Source of the DNA: Methanobacterium bryantii
GTDB lineage: Archaea > Methanobacteriota > Methanobacteria > Methanobacteriales > Methanobacteriaceae
Assembly (NCBI RefSeq): GCF_002287175.1
Contig: NZ_LMVM01000001.1
Location: forward strand, 644,303-708,302
DNA length: 64,000 nt
Direction: 5' to 3'
In this document: in pieces, positions 7,610-16,936 of the stretch
Position numbering within the stretch: position 1 is the stretch's first letter
How the letters are laid out: every line of letters starts with the position of its first letter
Made by a program: the position numbers and the translations under genes
Notes under the pieces: model-generated
Databases searched by the model: none
Told to the model about the DNA's origin: nothing
The model's input: only the letters and a program-made list of their open reading frames with translations

Positions 7610-9108
7610 AAGCCGCCTCTTTTGATATTGTTGTTATTTAAATTAGTCATGATGGTATTGTTTTGTAAATTATTTTTAGCCCATCTTGTTCCAAATTCTA
7701 AAAAATTTTCATTATTTTCTTTCATTTCCATGTTTATCATTTCAGAGGGTAATAATGACATATCAAGAAGCTTTTGATGCTCTTTTTCTACACTTAGAAT
7801 ATATTTATTGTCTCCAGTGCCCATGTAAATTAAATCTGCTATAGTTTTAAGCCTTTTAAATATCTCGTCTCCCCATGATTTCAGACTGATCTCTTTTTTA
7901 TCATATTTTTGGAGCATTAAATCTTTTTTCCTTCCAAAAAGTGATACTAGCTGGTGGTTTAAGTTCATTTTGGTATGTTCATCTTCAGTGAGGGGGGAAC
8001 TTTCTTCAAACAGGCAGAAGAGCATGAAAACTTGAAGGAAGTTCATTTGTTCAATGCTTAAACCCATCTTTTCAAATGGATTTAAATCTAAAATTCTTAC
8101 TTCCACATATTTCACACCTCTTTTTTCCAGCGCATCTAGCGGTGTTTCCCCTTCTTCAACAGCCTGTTTCAGTCGAATTGAAGAGTAAAATTCATTTTCT
8201 TTTTGCAAAACATTCTCATTGAGCTGTATTTGAGAGCCGTTCCGGTAAATGCCTATTTTTGAATATTTCTCATCCTTAGTTGACATCATCTTACGAAGCT
8301 TTGTAGAGTACTCTTCCAGGCTGTTGAAGTACATCTTCTCATTTTTAAGACTGTTTGAATAGCCAAATCTGCTTACACGTAGAGATGTTGCGTATTGGTT
8401 GAAATTTTCAATGATGCCTGCACAGCTGGGGCAGCATTTTTGAATTATCTCAAGTTCCCTGTTTATAACGGAATGGTAAGTGGGATGACAGAATGGTGAA
8501 GCACCAAAAAGGTAAATTAACACCCATCTGTATCGTAAAAAGTTTCTTGCAAGTCCAAAATGTATTTCATCGATAAATGAACGCTTATCCTTTCTATTTC
8601 CGAATTTTTTGTATAAATAATCAATCATGCAATCGCTAAAAGAAAAATTGTAGTGAATTCCAGATATCATCTGCATTTTTTTACCATATCTCACTGCCAG
8701 CCCTTTTCTATATATCTCCATATTTTTTCCATTCTCAGAACCAGGGAAACGTGCAATGGGAATGTGATCTTCATCTGGAAGTTTAGGGGGCATGCTGAAC
8801 GGCCATAGGAGCTCGTCACCTATGCCACTTTCAACTTCATGGCTTATGGTGCTTAATTCGTTATAAACTTCTTCAGCTGAATTGAATGTTGCAGTTATCA
8901 TTTCAATTTGACTTTCAGAAAAGTCAGTGGTAATACGTGGATTTTTGGTTTTGTCCCCAAATAATGGGGGGTGGGGTGTTAAAGCAAGATATCCTGAGGA
9001 ATAAACCCTCTGACACTCTTTTTCCAGGCCAAAATTACCTTCTACCAATAATTTCCCTTTATTATCCTTTAAAAAAGACTTTGATATTTCTGAAAAATTC
9101 CAGTTCAT
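7585..9108 (-). CDS. gshA: Glutamate-cysteine ligase (N-terminal half of a GshF-type enzyme)
   Basis: 507 residues. EGNFGLEKECQRV, LALTPHP, TDFSESQIEMIT, DELLWPFSMPP, ISGIHYNFSF and YVEVRILDLNPFE are the conserved blocks of the GshA/GshF ligase domain, which joins glutamate and cysteine with ATP. AGAGGAT precedes the ATG. In bacterial GshF this domain is fused to the ATP-grasp domain. Here it ends with a low-complexity Asn-rich tail and overlaps the ATP-grasp gene by 25 nt. Glutathione genes are rare in methanogens, so transfer from a bacterium followed by splitting is a reasonable inference. Cysteine synthase lies nearby. Confidence 0.9.
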   Translation of the reverse strand: MNWNFSEISKSFLKDNKGKLLVEGNFGLEKECQRVYSSGYLALTPHPPLFGDKTKNPRITTDFSESQIEMITATFNSAEEVYNELSTISHEVESGIGDELLWPFSMPPKLPDEDHIPIARFPGSENGKNMEIYRKGLAVRYGKKMQMISGIHYNFSFSDCMIDYLYKKFGNRKDKRSFIDEIHFGLARNFLRYRWVLIYLFGASPFCHPTYHSVINRELEIIQKCCPSCAGIIENFNQYATSLRVSRFGYSNSLKNEKMYFNSLEEYSTKLRKMMSTKDEKYSKIGIYRNGSQIQLNENVLQKENEFYSSIRLKQAVEEGETPLDALEKRGVKYVEVRILDLNPFEKMGLSIEQMNFLQVFMLFCLFEESSPLTEDEHTKMNLNHQLVSLFGRKKDLMLQKYDKKEISLKSWGDEIFKRLKTIADLIYMGTGDNKYILSVEKEHQKLLDMSLLPSEMINMEMKENNENFLEFGTRWAKNNLQNNTIMTNLNNNNIKRGGLCKQTMKD

Positions 9109-9511
9109 AAAATCCTCTTTTTAATCAGTAATTAATTATTCATGGTTTAAAAACAGCACAACGTCATTATCTACTGTTACTATTTATAATTCGGTAAATG
9201 TTCATAGATTTCTTAAGTATAGGTTGCTACATTAAATAAAATTAATAAAATTGTTTGAATATGTAAATTAAGACTTTTTTACATTTATATTTTTTTGATG
9301 GTGTTATAGGGGGTTTCAAAATTTTTGGAAACCTAAGTTTTATGATCTATATATTTCGTTAATTTCCATTAAGTCAGTATATTAGTATGTCGCCATTGCC
9401 ACAGCTGAAAAATTTATGATAAATGGTTAAAATTATGTTATATCGATGCTGATTTACTTCGTTAAATCTAGCTATAACGAAGCACACGAAAATTTTTAAT
9501 TTTTAGAACAT

Positions 9512-9593
9512 TCAAACACAAAGTGTTTGATGCGTAAAAATTACATTTTTGACAGTTTGAAAAATTCGTAGAATTTTAAAAAATGCAAAGCAT
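9512..9593. repeat. Palindromic element cluster
   Basis: TCAAACAC-AAA-GTGTTTGA at 9512-9530, AAAATTC-GTA-GAATTTT at 9561-9577, and ATGC-AAA-GCAT at 9583-9593. The first is the same unit type that appears inside the arsenate reductase gene at 14253-14268. Confidence 0.8.
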
Positions 9594-10301
9594 GCAAACC
9601 TTCATTTTTTGCATCAAAAAAGAAGTTTTTGACAGCTTTTTCTAACTCCCAATCTTTCAGTTTTTGAGGTATTTGTGACGTGCAAAAATCTGTGATCTTT
9701 GACCGTAAGTTAAAAATTTATATATCTTCGATATTTTTATGTAATTTTGTTTGTATTAAGTTTAATTACAAGTTAAATATTAAGATCAGTAAAATATAGC
9801 AAATATAATGCTGTACATATACCCCTAAAGGTGTAAATATGTTAAACTTTTTATTTTATAGTACTCCAGATTCACTCGTTTAATTAAATACATTAAAAAT
9901 ATAAATTAACTGGATTTTGTATGTGAATAATTAAATTATTATATAATAATTACATTCATTCAGTTTCAGAAATAAGATGTGTGCCTGGACACTAAATTGG
10001 TATATTTAGCGCCCATGAACTTAAGTGTATTACTTAATTTAGTTGAGTTTATGAAGCAGGAATAACGGAGGGGGATTATTGGCCCATGCTAATTGTATAA
10101 ATGTTGCAGTTTAAAAACTATAATATACATAAGTAATCCTTATGAATTCTTTTTAAAATACTAGAAAATTACATTTAATTAAACTAAATTTGAGATTATT
10201 CCTAACTTTTTTAAATGAATTTAACTTTTTTTTATTCTAAATTTTTTCTGCTGATATCATAATTATATAATTTAAGATATAGTGCTCAAAAATTGTATTG
10301 A

Positions 10302-10373
10302 TTGACTTTATGTGAGTAAAAATGATATGATTTTTAAAATAATCCTAAAATTAAACGATAAATTTATATAAAA
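10302..10373 (+). promoter_or_regulatory. Histone copy 2 promoter with conserved upstream block
   Basis: Bases 10304-10344 equal 4009-4049 over 41 nt; the TATA region AAACGATAAATTTATATA follows at about 10354-10371. It lies in the same position relative to the start as the promoter of histone copy 1. Confidence 0.7.
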
Positions 10374-10420
10374 TTACTAAGAGATAATATAATAATAAAA
10401 TAAAAAATGAGGTGATAGGT

Positions 10421-10627
10421 ATGACTGAATTACCAGTTGCTCCAGTTGGAAGAATCATAAAAAATGCAGGTGCTCAAAGAGTAAGTGATGATGCAAGGGA
10501 CGAGTTAACAAAAGTATTGGAAGAAATGGGTGAAGAAATAGCTGCAGAAGCTGTTAAACTTGCAAAACACGCAGGACGAAAAACAGTTAAAGCATCAGAC
10601 ATTGAACTAGTCGTTAAAAAATTATAG
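10421..10627 (+). CDS. Archaeal histone (HMf family), copy 2
   Basis: 68-residue histone fold starting MTELPVAPVGRIIKNAGAQR, with AGRKTVKASDIELV near the end. A GTG at 10412 lies inside the GAGGTG binding site (10409-10414), so the ATG at 10421, six bases downstream, is the start. It differs from copy 1 mostly around residues 22-38 (more acidic and charged helix). It shares a near-identical promoter block, so both are probably co-regulated by the same factor. Confidence 0.95.
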   Translation: MTELPVAPVGRIIKNAGAQRVSDDARDELTKVLEEMGEEIAAEAVKLAKHAGRKTVKASDIELVVKKL

Positions 10628-10685
10628 GCACTTTTTCTTTTTTAAACTCAATAATTCTTTCTTTTTTTCTAAAAAATATTATAAC

Positions 10686-11085
10686 TTATAAAAATTCTGG
10701 ATCTTGTTCAGCAATGCAGAATCCACAGACTGCACCAGGATTGTCATTTTGATTTTCTTTTACGGGGCATAAATAAACCCCATTTTCATATTTAACCTTA
10801 AATTTCCCTGGAAATAAAGTTCCAGAAGGATGAACAGACTTTTCTAAAATAAAAGTTGTATAGAGGGACATTATTTTATATATCTTGAAAAAATCAGGAT
10901 CAAAACCTTCGCCTGTTTCTACATGGGTTTTGCTCATTTAGAAGTTTCACAGCTTCTTGAAGGTCAGCATAATTCACTTGCTCTCTATATTCTTTTTGGT
11001 CATCTTTTAAAACTTTAAGCCTTGTAATAAATGCTTCATTGTAAGATTTAAGGTATTCTTCCCTGCACATATTTAGCATCTTCAC
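10686..11085 (-). pseudogene. DUF2115 (UPF0305) gene split by an apparent frameshift
   Basis: Two overlapping frames together give one archaeal DUF2115-like protein. The upstream frame (11085-10900, GTG start) encodes the N-terminal helices. The downstream frame (10937-10686) continues with GFDPDFFKIYKIMSLYTTF, HPSGTLFPG and the terminal CGFCIAEQDP signature. The shift falls at about 10905-10935, after the LLNEQN segment. The product would also be somewhat short for the family. Either the gene is decaying or there is a base error in the assembly. The function of the family is unknown. Confidence 0.65.
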
Positions 11086-11210
11086 TTAAAAATATAGAAG
11101 CCTTCATTATATCCATTATGCATATTTTTGATACTTCTTTTTTAAAATATGCATCAATTCATTCTTATTTAATTTTTAAATGTATCTATATCTTTTAACA
11201 TATAAACCAT

Positions 11211-11447
11211 TTATTTATCAGTTTTTTTAAGACATTCTGGACAGATATAAACATCTTTATCTGTTGAAAAAATCTTGATTTTTTCACAAGTAAAATCAGA
11301 GATTTTACGTGTTTTAAACACTTTATCACAAACTTCACATATGGCTTCTTTAAAGCCCTCTTTATGTGGTTTAATACTTGCACAACATGAGAATGGTCCA
11401 ATGTTGCGATTACCTTCCATCACTGGTTTATTTTTTTTGTCAGTCAT
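11211..11447 (-). CDS. Small CxxC zinc-binding protein with a repeat-derived insertion
   Basis: 78 residues with CEVC near position 37 and CPEC near 70, which could ligate one zinc. A GCAGGTAAT site precedes the ATG. Between the two CxxC pairs, bases 11265-11321 (57 nt, 19 codons) consist of three back-to-back palindromes and encode a Lys/Ile/Phe-rich stretch. Removing it in frame would bring the two CxxC knuckles to ordinary zinc-ribbon spacing. It lies 30 nt after the Fe-S protein gene of the arsenic operon in the same direction and may be the last gene of that unit. Function unknown. Confidence 0.65.
   Translation of the reverse strand: MTDKKNKPVMEGNRNIGPFSCCASIKPHKEGFKEAICEVCDKVFKTRKISDFTCEKIKIFSTDKDVYICPECLKKTDK
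11265..11321. repeat. Palindromic elements inside the small zinc-protein gene
   Basis: TGAAAAAATC-TT-GATTTTTTCA at 11265-11286, GTAAAATC-AGA-GATTTTAC at 11290-11308, and GTGTTT-T-AAACAC at 11309-11321. The total span is 57 bp, a multiple of three. The first loop is 2 nt instead of the usual 3. Confidence 0.8.
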
Positions 11448-11477
11448 TTAAATTACCTGCAAATTTATAAAAGGGAT

Positions 11478-12932
<1,455 letters not shown>

Positions 12933-12968
12933 GATTTTCCCTCATTTTTATAAGTTTTACAAATTATT

Positions 12969-14051
12969 TTACTTCTTAAAATATTTTCTCTGGAACATCA
13001 ATGCCACGTTTACAAGGCTTATAAGTACTGGAACTTCTATTAACGGCCCGATTACCGTAGCAAATGCAACTCCAGATCCTATACCAAAAACTGCTACTGC
13101 AACAGCTATTGCAAGTTCAAAATTATTGCTTGCTGCTGTAAATGATATTGTAGTTGTTTTTGAGTAATCTGCCCCAATCCTGTGGCCTAAGTAAAATGTT
13201 ACAAAAAACATTATTACAAAATACAATAGCAGTGGAATAGCGATACGAACAACATCTAAAGGTATTTGAACGATAAAGTTACCTTTTAAGCTGAACATCA
13301 CTACTATAGTAAAGAGTAGTGCTATTAATGTGATGGGACTGATTTTAGGGATAAATTGGTCTTGATACCAATTTCTGCCTTTTTTCCCGATTAAAATGAA
13401 TCTTGTGGTTATTCCTGCTAAAAATGGAATTCCAAGATAAATAAATACACTTTGAGCTATCTGACCTATACTAACATTTACAATACTTCCATGTATTCCC
13501 AAGATTGGGAGAAGTAATGTAAGGAATACATAAGCATAAACGCTGTAAAATAATACCTGAAATACGCTGTTGAATGCTACAAGGCCTGCTGCATATTCTG
13601 TATTTCCTCTTGCAAGCTCATTCCAAACTATAACCATTGCGATACAGGGTGCTATTCCAATTAAGATTAAACCAGTTACATATTCGGGATATGCACTTAA
13701 AAAGACTATTGCTAATATGAACATCAGAATAGGTGCTATAATCCAATTCTGGAAAATAGCCAAACCTAATATTTTTTTATTTTTAAATACATCTCCCAGT
13801 TCTTCATATTTTACTTTTGCAAGTGGAGGGTACATCATTAAAATTAATCCAATGGCTATAGGTATGCTTGTTGTTCCAACCGAAAACTTGCCTATAAATG
13901 ATTCTACCCCTGGAATGAAATACCCTAATGATACTCCTAAAACCATTGCCAAGAAAATCCAAAGAGTTAAATATCTATCCAGAAAACTGAGTCTGGTAAC
14001 TCCACAAAGTTGGCTTGTAACTTGATCTGTAGTGTTTTTACCCATAATCAT
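12969..14051 (-). CDS. acr3: Arsenite efflux permease, ACR3 family
   Basis: 360-residue polytopic membrane protein with about ten membrane segments. The GIAPCIAMVIVWNELARG block holds the conserved cysteine needed for arsenite transport in ACR3 proteins, and FTAASNNFELAIAVAVA is the second family signature. It exports As(III) from the cytoplasm. It lies ten bases after arsC in the same operon. Two ATGs six bases apart (14051 and 14045) are possible starts, with only a weak purine-rich site upstream, so the N-terminus is uncertain by two residues. Confidence 0.93.
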   Translation of the reverse strand: MIMGKNTTDQVTSQLCGVTRLSFLDRYLTLWIFLAMVLGVSLGYFIPGVESFIGKFSVGTTSIPIAIGLILMMYPPLAKVKYEELGDVFKNKKILGLAIFQNWIIAPILMFILAIVFLSAYPEYVTGLILIGIAPCIAMVIVWNELARGNTEYAAGLVAFNSVFQVLFYSVYAYVFLTLLLPILGIHGSIVNVSIGQIAQSVFIYLGIPFLAGITTRFILIGKKGRNWYQDQFIPKISPITLIALLFTIVVMFSLKGNFIVQIPLDVVRIAIPLLLYFVIMFFVTFYLGHRIGADYSKTTTISFTAASNNFELAIAVAVAVFGIGSGVAFATVIGPLIEVPVLISLVNVALMFQRKYFKK

Positions 14052-14061
14052 CTTCTTTAGA

Positions 14062-14601
14062 TTATTTACATGAAAACTCCTTATTTGGCCCGCAGCATTC
14101 TCCCCTCTCTTCAGATAAATTGCAGCGTTCAGGTATCATATAGGAATAGTATAAATCTTCTAACCATTCTTTTAATTCATCCCTTATCTTTTTAAATAAT
14201 TCTAATTTTTCTCCATCTGTTCCATCAAACGCTGATGGATCTTCAAACCCCTCAAACACAAGTGTTTGGGGCGCCAAAATTCTTGAATTTTGAGCGGGAT
14301 GTTTAAAGTATTTTCTACCCCCAGCAAAGAAAGGACATGCATTATATGGATTTCCACAAACAGTTATAATATAATCAAATTCCTGGCCCTCAAATTCATT
14401 TAAGCTTTTAGATCTATGGCCTGAAATATCAATTCCAATTTCTCCCATACATTTTATTGCAAGCGGATCTACTTTTTGAGGGTCGCTTCCAGCACTGTAA
14501 ACATCAAAATCATCACCATGTAAATGCCTGAACAGCCCTTCTGCCATTTGAGAACGGGCCGCATTATGTATACACATGAATAAAACTCTTTCTTTTGCCA
14601 T
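14062..14601 (-). CDS. arsC: Arsenate reductase (LMW phosphatase/ArsC type) with in-frame insertion
   Basis: 179 residues against the usual 130-140. The P-loop C10-IHNAA-R16-S and the redox pair C82/C89 occupy the same positions as in thioredoxin-coupled ArsC, which reduces As(V) to As(III) for ACR3. Two additions explain the length. Residues about 103-117 interrupt the conserved HP-GFEDPSAF region and are encoded by two palindromes (14253-14292). There is also a 25-residue Cys-rich C-terminal tail. AAGGTGG precedes the ATG. The frame is intact, so the protein may still work if the inserted loop is exposed. Confidence 0.9.
   Translation of the reverse strand: MAKERVLFMCIHNAARSQMAEGLFRHLHGDDFDVYSAGSDPQKVDPLAIKCMGEIGIDISGHRSKSLNEFEGQEFDYIITVCGNPYNACPFFAGGRKYFKHPAQNSRILAPQTLVFEGFEDPSAFDGTDGEKLELFKKIRDELKEWLEDLYYSYMIPERCNLSEERGECCGPNKEFSCK
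14253..14292. repeat. Palindromic elements inside arsC
   Basis: CAAACAC-AA-GTGTTTG at 14253-14268 and CAAAATTC-TT-GAATTTTG at 14275-14292. Outside genes the same unit types have 3-nt loops (for example 9512-9530). Here both loops are 2 nt, which may reflect selection to keep the reading frame open. Confidence 0.8.
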
Positions 14602-14749
14602 TTAAACCACCTTAGATGTTTTTTCTGACTAGTTAATCAAACATATACAATTTTACAGCGTTTTGAGGAATGGATATATAACGCTGATTTTTTTGTATTT
14701 TCCCACCTGTTAACATCTAATAATCTTAAATTTACGAAATTTACTTTTT

Positions 14750-15127
14750 TTAATCTATAAGTTCCTTAATTTTCTTTTTCATTACTAAAACACATTTTTC
14801 CCCATTTTCATCAAGTCTAACGGGATCAGTAGGCTTCATATTCTCTGAATTTAATTCTTCCTGGGCATTAATAATTTTTGCAACCTTAACTCCTTTCTGT
14901 TCAAGTATTTTATCAACACAAGAACCTTCGCATCCATTAACTGCAATAATGGGATATTTTCTTATTAATTGCTTGAAACCTTCTCTATCTGCAGATGTTG
15001 CACCCATACAAATAGATATGAGGTCATCTCGTTCTTTAACTGTATCAACGCTTGCTGCTCTTGTAATTAGCCCATATGGACTCATTCCACTGCATGGAGC
15101 TAATGCATATTTTTTTTCATTTGCCAT
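14750..15127 (-). CDS. DGC-type putative zinc-binding protein
   Basis: 125 residues from the ATG at 15127, which follows AGGTGAT; the upstream in-frame GTG at 15136 is less likely. PCSGMSPYG near the N-terminus, the ICMGATSADREGF block and NGCEGSC match the DGC family of putative zinc-binding proteins, with Asn replacing the first residue of the name-giving Asp-Gly-Cys. Such genes occur beside arsenic and other metal-resistance genes. Here it is the second gene of the arsR operon. Several conserved Cys suggest metal or metalloid binding; biochemical function is not established. Confidence 0.75.
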   Translation of the reverse strand: MANEKKYALAPCSGMSPYGLITRAASVDTVKERDDLISICMGATSADREGFKQLIRKYPIIAVNGCEGSCVDKILEQKGVKVAKIINAQEELNSENMKPTDPVRLDENGEKCVLVMKKKIKELID

Positions 15128-15136
15128 GTTTATCAC

Positions 15137-15493
15137 CTAAATTAGTTCTATTAATTCTTTAACCATATCTGCAATTTTTGGACTTGTAAGGCTGTAGTGG
15201 ATCCACACGCCTTCTTTTCGCCCTTTAATGAAACCTAAATTTTTTAAAATATTCAAATGGTGAGATACACTTGACTGTGGTTTATCCAGTGCACATATTA
15301 TCTCACAAACGCACAATTCACCATCTGATAATAAGTACAATATTTTAAGCCGGGTGGGGTCTGATAAAGCTTTAAGTTTACCAGAATATTCCTCAAAATG
15401 ATCTTCAGAGGGTAATGATTCTGTAAGTTTATTAATCCTTTTTATTTGATCTTTATTAGGCCTAGCGTCGCCTGAAATTTGACAAGTTTTCAT
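15137..15493 (-). CDS. arsR: ArsR-type metalloregulatory repressor
   Basis: 118 residues from the ATG at 15493, which is preceded by GAGGAGG; a longer frame to 15535 lacks a ribosome site. It has a winged helix-turn-helix (KALSDPTRLKILYLLSDGE, SSVSHHLNILKNLGFI) with the metal-binding pair ELCVCE (C61/C63), the As(III) site of classical ArsR. Binding arsenite would release it from the perfect inverted repeat at 15553-15584 just upstream. It is the first gene of the arsenic operon and the next start lies ten bases beyond its stop. Confidence 0.93.
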   Translation of the reverse strand: MKTCQISGDARPNKDQIKRINKLTESLPSEDHFEEYSGKLKALSDPTRLKILYLLSDGELCVCEIICALDKPQSSVSHHLNILKNLGFIKGRKEGVWIHYSLTSPKIADMVKELIELI

Positions 15494-15552
15494 AAAACCT
15501 CCTCTTTTAATTGCTGAACCAGTAATCTGTAACAATTTAAATTTTTTATTAA

Positions 15553-15584
15553 ATCAATATATCTATATATGTTGATATATTGAT
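15553..15584. promoter_or_regulatory. ArsR operator
   Basis: ATCAATATATC (15553-15563) and its exact reverse complement GATATATTGAT (15574-15584) flank a 10-bp spacer, 60 bp ahead of the arsR ATG. This is the size and AT-rich nature expected of an ArsR/SmtB site, overlapping the probable core promoter (TATATAT in the spacer). Confidence 0.8.
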
Positions 15585-15654
15585 AGATGTTGAAAATAGT
15601 ATATAAAATTAACGGAATATCGGTTGAAAAATTAGAATTCAATAAATAAAATTT

Positions 15655-15833
15655 CATTCATGTCCTGGAGGTTGTGTGAATAATTTAATTACGTTCATGT
15701 CCATTTCATGTGCATGCTTCATATTTCATTAACGTGTTTACTGGTTATTTAAATTGAACTTATTTTAAAAAATTCCATTTATTTAATTAAAAATTACAAA
15801 TAATTCAATAATATTTGCACAACACTCTGAGCG
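15655..15833. mobile_element. MITE-like element, copy 1 (with duplicated left end)
   Basis: The main copy runs 15692-15833, from CGTTCATGTCC to CTCTGAGCG. Its reverse complement aligns along most of its length with 29198-29355. A second left end, CATTCATGTCC, lies at 15655. No coding capacity is present. No clear target duplication is visible for this copy. Confidence 0.65.
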
Positions 15834-15890
15834 TTAGTAAAAAAAATAAGTTTTTGAAAATTAAAGTTAATATAATAAAGATTAACAACA

Positions 15891-15941
15891 TTTTATAGAA
15901 TCATTTAGCTGGATCTAGGGTTTGGCTCGAGGAGAATAGCC
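15891..15941. repeat. 51-bp dispersed repeat, copy 1
   Basis: Starts TTTTATAGAATC and contains TTAGCTGGATCTAG. About 80% identical to 21490-21540 in the same orientation. Both copies are intergenic. Nature unknown. Confidence 0.6.
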
Positions 15942-16036
15942 ATAAATGGAGTTTTCAGTATAAACTAAAAAATAGAAAAATTCTAAATTCAGTAAGTTTA
16001 TAATAATAAATTAACTGTTTATTGGTGGGAATTCCC

Positions 16037-16900
16037 TTGGATAAATATTATCTTACAGTAAGAAGAGTTCTAATCTTTATTCTGGTACTCAATATAATTG
16101 TTGCTTTAGCTAAAGTTCTTTATGGTTGGTATTCTAATTCTTTAAGCATGCTTTCTGATGGTTTTCATTCTTTTTTTGACGGTGCATCTAATGTAGTTGG
16201 GATTATTGGAATTACATTGGCATCGAAACCTGCAGATAAAGACCATAAATATGGACATTGGAAAATAGAAACGTTTGCTTCTATAATAATCGCATTATTC
16301 CTATTTTTAGTATGTTTTGAAGTTGTTCAATCTGCTGTAACTCGGTTCTTTAACCCTTCAGCACCTGAAATAACATCAATCAGTTTTTTTGTAATGGGAA
16401 TAACTATTCTAATTAACGCTGGTGTTTCATTTTATGAATACAAAAAAGGACGTGAAATAGACAGTAAAATTCTTATTGCAGATTCAATGCATACAAGAAG
16501 TGATATATATGCATCTACAGCAGTTATATTGGGATTTTTTGCAATTATTGCAGGTTATATATGGGTAGATCCACTTATAGCTTTATTAATAGCAGTATTA
16601 ATAGCTAAAACAGGGATTGGAATAATAAAGGAAAGTTCTGAAGTTCTGCTGGATAAATCAGTTATAGATGAGGGGGTTGTTGAAAAAATTGTAAAATCTG
16701 TGCCTGATGTTATTGAATGCCATGCAATAAGAACTCGGGGAAAAAAGTCCCAAACATATATAGATCTACATATCACAGTTGATCCTCGTTATTCTATTGA
16801 AGAAGCACATCATATAGGTAATAAAGTAGAATTAAAACTTAAAAAATCCATCCCTGGAGTAAAAGAAGTTTTAATACATTTAGAACCGGAGACAGATTAA
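16037..16900 (+). CDS. Cation diffusion facilitator (Zn/Fe/Mn/Cd efflux)
   Basis: 287 residues. Six membrane helices carry the metal-site motifs HSFFD (within LSDGFHSFFDGASN) and HTRSD (within DSMHTRSDIYAS), followed by a C-terminal cytoplasmic dimerisation domain that is His-rich near EAHHIGN. CDF proteins exchange divalent cations for protons across the cell membrane. The GGTGGGA site at 16024-16030 lies six bases before TTG 16037, which I take as the start; TTG 16022 is a poorer option. The metal cannot be deduced; the nearby arsenic operon hints at a metal-stress region. Confidence 0.9.
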   Translation: MDKYYLTVRRVLIFILVLNIIVALAKVLYGWYSNSLSMLSDGFHSFFDGASNVVGIIGITLASKPADKDHKYGHWKIETFASIIIALFLFLVCFEVVQSAVTRFFNPSAPEITSISFFVMGITILINAGVSFYEYKKGREIDSKILIADSMHTRSDIYASTAVILGFFAIIAGYIWVDPLIALLIAVLIAKTGIGIIKESSEVLLDKSVIDEGVVEKIVKSVPDVIECHAIRTRGKKSQTYIDLHITVDPRYSIEEAHHIGNKVELKLKKSIPGVKEVLIHLEPETD

Positions 16901-16936
16901 ATTTAGTTGTGATTATTGTTTTCATTGTTAATAAGT

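Larger units (their letters stand above)
9109..10420. other. 1.3-kb gene-free region with repeats and histone promoter
   Basis: No convincing gene. It holds the hairpin cluster at 9512-9593, AT-rich filler, a segment around 9975-10070 with motifs loosely like the ends of the window's MITE family (too weak to call), and the histone promoter at its right end. Confidence 0.5.

Noticed and set aside
9975..10070. Possible MITE fragment upstream of histone copy 2
   Set aside because: Similarity to other copies is limited to scattered motifs, too weak without alignment.
11195..11401. Second minus-strand frame over the small zinc-protein gene
   Set aside because: Other frame has paired CxxC motifs, a ribosome site and better composition.
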